From JAGWRA01 sp035534615 (lineage in GTDB: Bacteria; Acidobacteriota; Vicinamibacteria; Vicinamibacterales; CAVVIG01), in NCBI GenBank assembly GCA_035534615.1, contig DATLRO010000051.1, positions 1 through 12,853 of the forward strand: DNA of 12,853 nucleotides, in the 5' to 3' direction. The first letter of the stretch is position 1, and each line of letters begins with the position of its first letter. Below the pieces are notes generated by a model, which was given only the letters and a program-made list of their open reading frames with translations, was not told where the DNA came from and did not search any database. Below, piece after piece: positions 6,932 to 12,853 of the stretch. Position numbers and translations under genes: made by a program.

Positions 6932-7819
6932 CTACAGCGCGAATTCCTTCACGGCCGGCACCAGCAGCGGCGCGATGTCGATGGCGTTCGACGCGTGCGG
7001 CACGGTGGTGGTCGAGGCGATCCGGCCGGCGCCGGCGCGGCGCAGCTTCTCCTCGGCCGCCTTGGAGAACAGCGCGTGGACCGCGAGGCAGACGGGCGGG
7101 CGCATGTGCGCCGCCACGAGCGGCTTGACGGTTTCGATCATGGTGCCCGCGGACGACACGATGTCGTCGAGCACCACCGGCGTGCGCTTGCGCTGCGCGG
7201 CCAGGTCGGCCGACGACACCTCCACGGTGCCGTCGGCGTGGCGGACCTTCCGGAGCACGACGTACGGCGCCGCCGCGCGTTCGGCCACCGCCGCAATCCA
7301 CTGCTTGCTCTCCTCGTCCGGGCCGATCAGCACCGGCCGGTCCACGTGTGCCTTGATCCAGGCGGCGAGCGGCTCGGCAGCGTGCACGACGCGGTTCGGG
7401 ATCGAATAGATCTGCGCCAGCGACGTGTAGCGGTGCAGGTGCGGATCGACGGTGACGAGCCACTCCACGTACCGGGACAGGAGGCCGGCGAACGTCCGCG
7501 ACGTGACCGCCTCTCCCTGCTGGAAGCGGCGGTCCTGCCGCATGTAGGCCAGGTACGGCGCCACGAGTCCGACCCGGACGGCGCCGAGATCGCGAACGGC
7601 GTCGGCCAGGAAGATCAGCGGCAGCAGCTTGTCATCCGGGCGGTCGAGCGTGCAGACGAGGACCAGGCTCCGGTCCCGGCAGTCGGACTCGACGCGCAGG
7701 TACGCCTCGCCGTCCGGGAACCGGTGCGACTCGACCCGGCCGAGCGGGATGCCGGTCAGCTCGGAGAGCCGGCCGGCGAACGCGTCGCTGCCCGGAAGCG
7801 CCAGCATCAGCGTGTTCAT
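6932..7819 (-). CDS. Divergent ribose-phosphate pyrophosphokinase (PRPP synthetase) family protein
   Basis: The 295-residue product keeps the PRPP-synthetase layout. It has RFPDGE (33-38), the ATP-binding YMRQDRRFQQGE (92-103), DPHLHR (125-130), the catalytic flexible-loop region LRKVR (189-193), the PRPP loop VVLDDIVSSAGTM (215-227) and PHASNAID (274-281) near the C-terminus. Family activity: ribose 5-phosphate plus ATP gives PRPP plus AMP. Two signatures differ from housekeeping Prs. The usual SPD-x-GG phosphate site reads GPDEES (166-171), and the DD-x-x-x-T-G-G-T loop reads DDIVSSAGT. It is also shorter than the usual 310-320 residues. The start ATG at 7819 overlaps the stop of the upstream phosphorylase gene by four bases (ATGA), with TAGGAGA seven bases upstream, so translation is probably coupled. 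I read it as a dedicated partner of that phosphorylase, not the main PRPP supply. Confidence 0.88.
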   Translation of the reverse strand: MNTLMLALPGSDAFAGRLSELTGIPLGRVESHRFPDGEAYLRVESDCRDRSLVLVCTLDRPDDKLLPLIFLADAVRDLGAVRVGLVAPYLAYMRQDRRFQQGEAVTSRTFAGLLSRYVEWLVTVDPHLHRYTSLAQIYSIPNRVVHAAEPLAAWIKAHVDRPVLIGPDEESKQWIAAVAERAAAPYVVLRKVRHADGTVEVSSADLAAQRKRTPVVLDDIVSSAGTMIETVKPLVAAHMRPPVCLAVHALFSKAAEEKLRRAGAGRIASTTTVPHASNAIDIAPLLVPAVKEFAL

Positions 7820-9330
7820 GAGAGTTCTCCTACGGTGACGACCTCGTCATGCGCGGCGAGGTACTCGCGCGCGTACGCCAGCTCGCCCGGCGTCTGCGCG
7901 TGCAGCGTGAACAGCGGCTGGCCGGCGTGCACGCGCGCGCCGATCCGGACGTGGATCTCCAGTCCGGCCGCCTTCGACGCGGGCGCCCCGGCCAGCTTGG
8001 CGACGCGCGCCAGCTGGCGGTTGTCGATCGCCGTCACGAGGCCGGCCCGCGGCGCCGGCACCTCGAACCGATGCGGCGCGACGGGCGGCGTCCGCATCCC
8101 GCCCTGCGCCTCGCAGATCGCCTGGAGCTTGCGCCAGGCCCGGCCGTCGGCGAGGAGGCCCTCGGCCACGGCGGCGCCGCCGCCCTCCGCGCAGGCCCCC
8201 ACCAGCTCGAGCAGCTCGCCGGCCAGGCGGATCGCGCGATGCCGCAGGTCGGCGGGGGCGTGCGGCTCGTTCTGCGCGATGGCCAGCACGTCGCGCGCTT
8301 CGAGCGCCGGCCCGATGCCGTGCCCGATCGGCTGCCGGCCGTCGGTGACGACGGCGCGCAGCCGCAGGCCGATCTGGCGGGTGACGCGCTCGAGGAGGTG
8401 GGTCAGGCGCTCGGCGGCGTTCACGCTGCGCACCTTGGCGGTCGGACCGACCGGCACGTCGATGACGACGTGCGACGAGCCGGCGGCCGCCTTCTTGGAG
8501 AGCACGGAGGCGATGAGCTGCGCGTCGCTGTCGATGTCGAGCGCCCGCTCCACGCGGATCAGCACGTCGTCCACCGGGCTGAGCCGGACGGCGTTGCCCC
8601 AGACGATGCAGCCGTTCTCGCGCTCGACGACCCGCCGCATCGCCGCCAGATCGAGATCGACCGTCGTCAGCGTCTCCATGGAGTCGGCCGTGCCGGCCGG
8701 CGAGGTGATCGCGCGCGACGAGGTCTTCGGAATGCAGACGCCCGCGGCCGCGACGATCGCGACGATCAGCGGCGTCGTCCGGTTGCCGGGCAGGCCGCCG
8801 ACGCAGTGCTTGTCGGCCACGACGGCCCGGTCCCAGGTGAGGCGCTCGCCGACGTTCACCATGCCGCGCGTGAGGGCGACGACCTCGTCCAGGCTCATTC
8901 CGCCGGCGGCGCATGCGGTCAGGAACGCCGACAGGGCGATGTCCGTGTAGCGCCCGGCCTCGATGTCGGCGAGGATGGCGTCGAGATCGGTCTCGACGAA
9001 GGAATGGCCGTAGATTTTCGCCCGCAGCGCGCTCATCGACTCGACCGTCGGCGCGTGCGCAAACGTCGCCGTCTGGCCGGGTCGGGCGGCCAGCAGCCGC
9101 CAGGCCGCGTCCGACAGGCCGGCCTCGTTCGGCCCGAGGAGGCGGTCGCGGACGACGTTCAGCGTCGCGATGATCGAGCCGGTGTCCGTGACCACCTGCA
9201 CGCGCGACTGGGAGGTGAAGCCTTCCGACCGGCACACGTGGCAGTCGGCCCGCATGTAGAGGACCGGCTCCTGGTACGTGTCGATGCCGAGGCGCTTCAG
9301 GACCAGGCTGTTCACGGAGCCGTTCGACAT
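7816..9330 (-). CDS. Type-2 thymidine phosphorylase / AMP-phosphorylase family enzyme
   Basis: The 504-residue product is longer than classical DeoA (about 440) because of an N-terminal domain of about 85 residues, beginning VLKRLGIDTYQEPVLYMRAD. This domain marks the archaeal AMP-phosphorylase and the bacterial 'putative thymidine phosphorylase type 2' group. The phosphate and sugar site motifs are DKHCVGGLPGNR (173-184) and PKTSSRAITSPAGTADSME (201-219), followed by the all-alpha and C-terminal barrel parts of the family (for example AGLVTAIDN, GARVHAGQPLFTLHA). Members phosphorolyse a nucleoside, or in archaea a nucleoside 5'-monophosphate to ribose 1,5-bisphosphate. Sequence alone does not say which substrate this one uses. 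It is the first gene of a two-gene unit with the PRPP-synthetase-like gene. The start at 9330 follows an AGAGG site eight bases away. Confidence 0.9.
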   Translation of the reverse strand: MSNGSVNSLVLKRLGIDTYQEPVLYMRADCHVCRSEGFTSQSRVQVVTDTGSIIATLNVVRDRLLGPNEAGLSDAAWRLLAARPGQTATFAHAPTVESMSALRAKIYGHSFVETDLDAILADIEAGRYTDIALSAFLTACAAGGMSLDEVVALTRGMVNVGERLTWDRAVVADKHCVGGLPGNRTTPLIVAIVAAAGVCIPKTSSRAITSPAGTADSMETLTTVDLDLAAMRRVVERENGCIVWGNAVRLSPVDDVLIRVERALDIDSDAQLIASVLSKKAAAGSSHVVIDVPVGPTAKVRSVNAAERLTHLLERVTRQIGLRLRAVVTDGRQPIGHGIGPALEARDVLAIAQNEPHAPADLRHRAIRLAGELLELVGACAEGGGAAVAEGLLADGRAWRKLQAICEAQGGMRTPPVAPHRFEVPAPRAGLVTAIDNRQLARVAKLAGAPASKAAGLEIHVRIGARVHAGQPLFTLHAQTPGELAYAREYLAAHDEVVTVGELS

Positions 9331-9410
9331 GGAGGCCGCCTCTGCTCCGCGCCGCGCCGGCCCCGCCCCGCCGGGTGCCCGATCGACGCGCTGATCGCGA
9401 TCTTACCCCG

Positions 9411-9438
9411 GACGCCGCGCCGGCCATGCGCCGGCGTC
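9411..9438 (-). terminator. Hairpin in the spacer after the TolC-like gene
   Basis: Downstream of the TolC-family stop (9446), CGCCGGC (9418-9424) and GCCGGCG (9430-9436) form a 7-bp stem with a 5-base loop. GACGCCG (9411-9417) and CGGCGTC (9432-9438) offer an alternative 7-bp pairing. No T-run follows, so termination is uncertain. The same 115-base spacer holds a 10-base palindrome GATCGCGATC (9393-9402) and a -10-like TAAGAT (9405-9400, minus), which might serve the phosphorylase gene; no -35 partner is visible. Confidence 0.35.
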
Positions 9439-9445
9439 GATCGGC

Positions 9446-10852
9446 TCAGGGCTGGCGCGGCGTGCTCACCTCGACGCCGGGTGAGACGGTGGCCGGCTCG
9501 CCCGGGGCCAGCGGCGCCGCCAGGCCGTTGACCCGCAGGTAGCCCTTGATCTCGATCGCCGCCCGCCACAGCTCCACCAGCGTGTGCAGGTAGTCCTCGC
9601 GGAGCTGGAACAGGGTACGCTGCGCGACCAGCACCTGCGGGTACGCGGCGGCCATCTGCCGGTACTTCTGCAGGTACAGCTCGTACGCCTGCCGGGCCTG
9701 CGGGAGGATCGACGTCCGGTACCGGCGCACGGCGTCTGCGTCGGAGGCGTAGGTCTCGTACGGACCGGCGAAGTCGGCCGTCAGCGCGAGCTTCACGCGG
9801 TCGAGCTCGCGCTCCGCGTGCGTCAGCTCCGCGGTCGCCGCGGCGATGTTGCCCTGATTGCGATCGAAGATCGGCACCTGGACGCCGACCTCCGCCATGC
9901 CGACCCACCCGATCGGACGCGTGAGCCCGTCGACCTGCTGGCGGTTGTACTCGAGCCCGCCGCGCACGACGATGTCCGGGTACTTCTCCACCCGGGCGCG
10001 CTCCAGCCCGAGCCGCGCGCGCGCGACGTTCTGCTCGGCCGCCTTCACTTCGGGACTGTCCCGGAGGATCGTCTGCAGCGCGGCGGCGCGGTCGACCTGC
10101 GGCAGGCCGGTCTCGAGCGACCCGGCCAGCGGCGCCAGCGGCAGCGACGGGTTGCCGGCCATCGCCGCGAGCCGCAGCCAGATACGCGCCTGATCCCGCT
10201 CGGCGTCGGTCACCGCCAGCGCGGCCCGCTGCGCGTCGACCATCGCCTCGAGCACGTCCGGCTGATCGGCCTGGCCGACGTTGAGCAGCTGCTGTGATGT
10301 CGTCACCGCGTCCGCAGCGATGTGCGCGAGCTGCCGCCGCAGCGCGACGAGCTGCTGCGCGCCGAGCGCCTCGTAGAAGCCCAGCCTGATCCCGGTGAGC
10401 ACGCGGTCGCGCTGCGAGGCGGCCACCGATTCGGCCTGCGCCTGTTCCTCGGCGAAGACCGCCCGGCTGAGGCGCAGCTTGCCGGCCGTGACGATCGGCT
10501 GCTGGATGAAGAAGCCGTGTTCGCCGCCGTTCATCGTCGGCGCCCCGGAGATCTCCCGCGCCTCGTAGCCGACTTCCGGGTTCGGGTAGAGACCGGCCTG
10601 GTCCTTGCGGCCGGCGGCCGCCCGGACGTCGGCCTGCGCCTGCGCGATCGTCGGATTGTGCGCCAGCGCCATCCGCTCGAGGTCGGCCAGGGTCAGCGGC
10701 GCGGGTGCCGCCGCCGGTGGCCCGGCGTGCTGGTGGGCGGGCGTCTGCGCGCCGGCGGCAGCGGGACGCAGGGCGAGCAGGCCGGCCGTCATGACGAGCA
10801 TGACGAGCATGGTGAGCGTGATGCGTCGTGAACGGTCCGGACCGTGGGGCAT
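9446..10852 (-). CDS. TolC/CusC-family outer-membrane efflux protein
   Basis: The product has 468 residues from the ATG at 10852. GAGGAG lies six bases upstream, and MPHGPDRSRRITLTMLVMLVMTAGLLAL is a normal signal peptide ending near AAAGAQ. An in-frame ATG at 10912 also has a strong site (GGGAGGA, six bases away) and forms TAATG with the oxidase stop. It would add 20 residues ahead of the signal peptide, so I prefer the inner start, but not strongly. There is no lipobox Cys, unlike CusC/OprM lipoproteins. The protein has the two OEP repeats of the family: long coiled-coil helices (for example LTLADLERMALAHNPTIAQAQADV, and again from about residue 255), with PNPEVGYE and VQVPIFDRNQGN in the beta-barrel strands. 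Trimers form a channel across the outer membrane for RND or similar pumps. The oxidase next door suggests copper or another metal; substrate is inferred. Confidence 0.92.
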   Translation of the reverse strand: MPHGPDRSRRITLTMLVMLVMTAGLLALRPAAAGAQTPAHQHAGPPAAAPAPLTLADLERMALAHNPTIAQAQADVRAAAGRKDQAGLYPNPEVGYEAREISGAPTMNGGEHGFFIQQPIVTAGKLRLSRAVFAEEQAQAESVAASQRDRVLTGIRLGFYEALGAQQLVALRRQLAHIAADAVTTSQQLLNVGQADQPDVLEAMVDAQRAALAVTDAERDQARIWLRLAAMAGNPSLPLAPLAGSLETGLPQVDRAAALQTILRDSPEVKAAEQNVARARLGLERARVEKYPDIVVRGGLEYNRQQVDGLTRPIGWVGMAEVGVQVPIFDRNQGNIAAATAELTHAERELDRVKLALTADFAGPYETYASDADAVRRYRTSILPQARQAYELYLQKYRQMAAAYPQVLVAQRTLFQLREDYLHTLVELWRAAIEIKGYLRVNGLAAPLAPGEPATVSPGVEVSTPRQP

Positions 10853-10911
10853 GCGGGACTCCTCGTCCTGGCGTGTGGCTGTCGTCGATCGGGCGGTTCG
10901 CGTGGCGGCCA

Positions 10912-12336
10912 TTACGCATCCTCCCGGCGCCGGCCGCCCGAATCGCCCGCAGCCCGCATCCGTGCCCTCACCTCCTCGTAGAGCGCCGGCGGCAGGACGC
11001 GCACGAGCGTGCTCATGCCCATCACCGCGCCGCTCCAGCCCTTCCGCAGGCCGTACGTTTCCGGTTTGGCCACGAGCGCGTCCATCGGCATGAACATGTC
11101 CTGCGGGTAGCCCGGCACGAGCGGCGGGCCGGCCATCACCTCCGGCCGCCCGCGCATCTGCGACATGTCGTGCGGCTGGCTGCCGGCGGCGGGAGGCGCC
11201 GCCAGCGGCATGTTCGTCACGGTCTGGTCGTAGTCGGTACCGACGCCCATCCCCCGGCCCAGGCTCGGGTCGTTCTCCGCCGACAGGGCGCTTCCCTGGC
11301 GCAGCATGCCCATGCCCTCCGGCATCCCCTTGCCGGCCGCCAGGCCGTGGCCCATCGACATCATCGGTCCGACCATCGACGCCATGTGATTCATCATGTG
11401 GTGCGGCAGGTGACAGTGGAGCATCCAGTCGCCCGGATACACCGCGTCGAACTCGACGACGCGCGCCTGCGCGACCGCCACGAGCACGGTGTTCTCCGGG
11501 CGCCAGGTCGATTCGGGCGCGCGGCCGCCCTCGGTGCCGGTCACGTAGAACGTGTTGCCGTGCAGGTGCATCGGGTGATGATCCATGCCCATGTTCACGA
11601 AGCGGAGCCGCACGCGATCGCCGAGCTTCACGATGAGCGGCGTGGTGGCGGGACCCGACCGGCCGTTGATCGTCAGCCAGTTGAACTCCATCGCCATCGT
11701 GTTCGGCACGGTGTTGCCCGGCAGGATGGCCCATTCCTGCAGGATGAGCCCGAAGTCCCGGTCGACCGCCGGCAGATGCGGCTCCTTCGGGTGCAGGATG
11801 AAGAGGCCGATCATCCCCATCATTTCCTGCATCGCCATGTGCGAGTGATAGAAGAACGTGCCGTTCTGATGCAGCGTGAACTCGTAGACGAACCGTCCGC
11901 CCGGCGGAATCGGATCCTGGCAGACGCCCGGGACGCCGTCCATGTCGATCGGGATCTCGAAGCCGTGCCAGTGCATCGCCGTCGCTTCCGGCAGATGGTT
12001 GTCGACGATGAGGCGGACGCGGTCGCCCTCGGTGACCTGGATGGTCGGCCCGGGCACGCTGCCGTTGTAGCCCCAGACGTCGAAGGTGGAGCCGGGAAGG
12101 AACTCGCGCTTGACCGGTTCGGCCACCAGATGGAACACCTTCACGTCGCCGTCCATCGTGTGCGGCAGGCCGGGGATGTCGAGCGTCTGCACCGGCAGGA
12201 GGCCGGTCGCCGCGTGGGCGCGAGGCGCGGGTGGCGCCGGAGCGGCGGCGCTGGCGGGCGCGCCGGCCGCGGCGCCCGCCAGCACGCCGGCGCCGATGAC
12301 GGCTTTCCGAACGAAGTCACGTCGGCTCTCACTCAT
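10912..12336 (-). CDS. Tat-exported two-domain multicopper oxidase with Met-rich C-terminal tail
   Basis: The 474-residue product starts at 12336, seven bases after a GGGAG site. The N-terminus has a Tat signal (SRRDFVRK at 4-11, then an Ala-rich hydrophobic run), so it is exported folded with its copper. All four copper motifs are present: HWHG (122-125), HSH (164-166), HPMHLHG (254-260), and HCH at 307-309 followed by H313 and M318 in the HCHxxxHxxxxM pattern. Only about 88 residues separate HSH from HPMHLHG, against about 300 in CueO. There are therefore two cupredoxin domains, with the type-1 site only in the second, as in the trimeric small laccases. Residues from about 319 on form an extra Met-rich tail (MMSMGHG, GMPEGMGM, DMFMPMDAL) ending in RKGWSGAVMGMSTLVRVLPP. 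Probable role: oxidising Cu(I) in the periplasm, with O2 as electron acceptor. It is cotranscribed with the TolC-like gene. Confidence 0.93.
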   Translation of the reverse strand: MSESRRDFVRKAVIGAGVLAGAAAGAPASAAAPAPPAPRAHAATGLLPVQTLDIPGLPHTMDGDVKVFHLVAEPVKREFLPGSTFDVWGYNGSVPGPTIQVTEGDRVRLIVDNHLPEATAMHWHGFEIPIDMDGVPGVCQDPIPPGGRFVYEFTLHQNGTFFYHSHMAMQEMMGMIGLFILHPKEPHLPAVDRDFGLILQEWAILPGNTVPNTMAMEFNWLTINGRSGPATTPLIVKLGDRVRLRFVNMGMDHHPMHLHGNTFYVTGTEGGRAPESTWRPENTVLVAVAQARVVEFDAVYPGDWMLHCHLPHHMMNHMASMVGPMMSMGHGLAAGKGMPEGMGMLRQGSALSAENDPSLGRGMGVGTDYDQTVTNMPLAAPPAAGSQPHDMSQMRGRPEVMAGPPLVPGYPQDMFMPMDALVAKPETYGLRKGWSGAVMGMSTLVRVLPPALYEEVRARMRAAGDSGGRRREDA

Positions 12337-12525
12337 CGTCGAACTCCCTGAACAGGCTCCGGTTATTCACAACGGTCTGACGGTTGCGGCGGTGAGCCCG
12401 CCCGCGTGCGGGCGCGCGCGACGCGCGGGTCGTCGGGGCGGCAGACCGCACGCGGATCGTACGAGCGGTCGCTGTCCGGGCACACGCGACCGCCGGGCGA
12501 TACCGCTGAATTGGAAAGCGGGGCG
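12337..12525. other. Spacer upstream of the oxidase gene with a GC-rich hairpin
   Basis: The 189 bases between the small Met/His-rich protein gene and the oxidase hold no convincing gene. A hairpin GCCCGC (12396-12401) / GCGGGC (12408-12413) is followed by an alternating CGCG stretch to about 12430. The AT-richer patch at 12355-12375 could contain the oxidase promoter, but I find no good -35/-10 pair and no MerR-type copper operator. Whether the small gene and the oxidase share a transcript cannot be decided here. Confidence 0.35.
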
Positions 12526-12853
12526 CTAGATGCGCAGGGGAATGGCGTGCGAAGCGGCCGGCGGCCCCGTGAAGGCCGGGAGTGGGGCCGTGCCGTCGAA
12601 GGGGACGCGATCGAGCGCGAACGCCTGCGGGGTCGGGCGCGCCGCGAGGCTGAACCACGCCAGTTGCCGCAGGTGGCCAGCCGGTGCGACCGACGGCTCG
12701 ACGACGGCGCGTAGCGGGCGGTGGGGGTGTCCGCACCGCATCGGCATGTGACCGGCCGGCATGCGACCGGCCGGCATCCTGCCCATCGGCAGACCGTGTG
12801 TGCCGGCCTCCTGGCAGACCGTCATCCCGGCCGCCCGCTCGCAGTTGAGCAGG
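12526..12853 (-). CDS. Small Met/His/Cys-rich exported protein of a copper cluster, N-terminus cut by the window edge
   Basis: The frame is open from the right edge to a TAG at 12528-12526. The visible 108 codons begin LLNCERAAGMTVCQEAG. An ATG at 12825 exists, but the upstream codons read like the end of a signal peptide (LLNCERAAG), so the true start is probably outside the window. The next part is a Met/His/Cys segment in which RMPAG repeats give GRMPAGRMPAGHMPMRCGHPH. A Pro/Ala-rich region and a short C-terminus ASHAIPLRI follow. At DNA level the repeats show as two copies of GACCGGCCGGCAT spaced 15 bases apart (about 12749-12776). Met and His clusters suggest binding of Cu(I)/Cu(II) in the periplasm, and the gene lies directly upstream of the oxidase. 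I know of no named family for it, so the role is inferred from composition and context. Confidence 0.65.
   Translation of the reverse strand, partial: LLNCERAAGMTVCQEAGTHGLPMGRMPAGRMPAGHMPMRCGHPHRPLRAVVEPSVAPAGHLRQLAWFSLAARPTPQAFALDRVPFDGTAPLPAFTGPPAASHAIPLRI

Noticed and set aside
10780..10830. Tandem 9-base repeat (CATGACGAG) as a regulatory repeat
   Set aside because: It encodes MLVMLVM in the signal peptide of the TolC-like protein, so the repetition is explained by hydrophobic coding sequence.
9446..11734. Extension of the TolC-like gene to 11734 (762 residues)
   Set aside because: The extra residues lie inside the multicopper oxidase gene in another frame and are low-complexity. Ribosome binding sites and a signal peptide support starts at 10852 or 10912.
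12329..12736. Open frame of 135 codons on the minus strand between the oxidase and the small Met/His-rich gene
   Set aside because: It is Arg/Pro/Ala-rich with no motif, overlaps both neighbours in another frame and has no good ribosome binding site.

Overview
This is a high-GC bacterial window with tightly packed genes, mostly on the minus strand, and no RNA genes, insertion sequences, CRISPR arrays or phage genes that I can see. Large secreted Asp-box (BNR/sortilin-like) beta-propellers, an M61 peptidase with a PDZ domain, a lysine/alanine-rich histone-H1-like protein and strong GC bias together suggest a soil or sediment Acidobacteriota lineage (Vicinamibacteria-like). That placement is inferred from gene content, because no marker gene is present.

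Layout. (1) 1-2648, minus: a secreted Asp-box propeller protein whose C-terminus runs off the left edge. (2) 2649-2926: a hairpin-rich spacer. (3) 2927-3337, minus: a small H1-like DNA-binding protein with an acidic head and a basic tail. (4) 3539-3925, minus: a small exported Cys/His protein of unknown function, with a good promoter and ribosome binding site. (5) 3984-4883, minus: a Nudix hydrolase of the NUDT19 type with an interrupted Nudix box. (6) 5030-6922, plus: the only plus-strand gene, an exported M61 metallopeptidase preceded by a perfect inverted repeat of GACGT motifs. (7) 7816-9330 and 6932-7819, minus: a translationally coupled pair, a type-2 thymidine/AMP-phosphorylase family enzyme followed by a divergent PRPP-synthetase-like protein. 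(8) 12853-9446, minus: a copper-handling cluster with a Met/His/Cys-rich small exported protein (N-terminus off the right edge), a Tat-exported two-domain multicopper oxidase with a Met-rich tail, and a TolC/CusC-type outer-membrane efflux protein.

How the genes may work together. The copper cluster looks like periplasmic metal detoxification: a metal-binding small protein, a cuprous-ion oxidase and an outer-membrane duct. No inner-membrane RND pump or membrane-fusion protein lies downstream of the duct, so any pump must be upstream of the window or elsewhere. The phosphorylase/PRPP-synthetase pair is probably a nucleotide-ribose salvage or recycling unit, and it is the part of the window with the least settled biochemistry. 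The remaining genes look like independent units. Many long open frames antisense to the propeller, M61, phosphorylase and oxidase genes are by-products of high GC and were left out.
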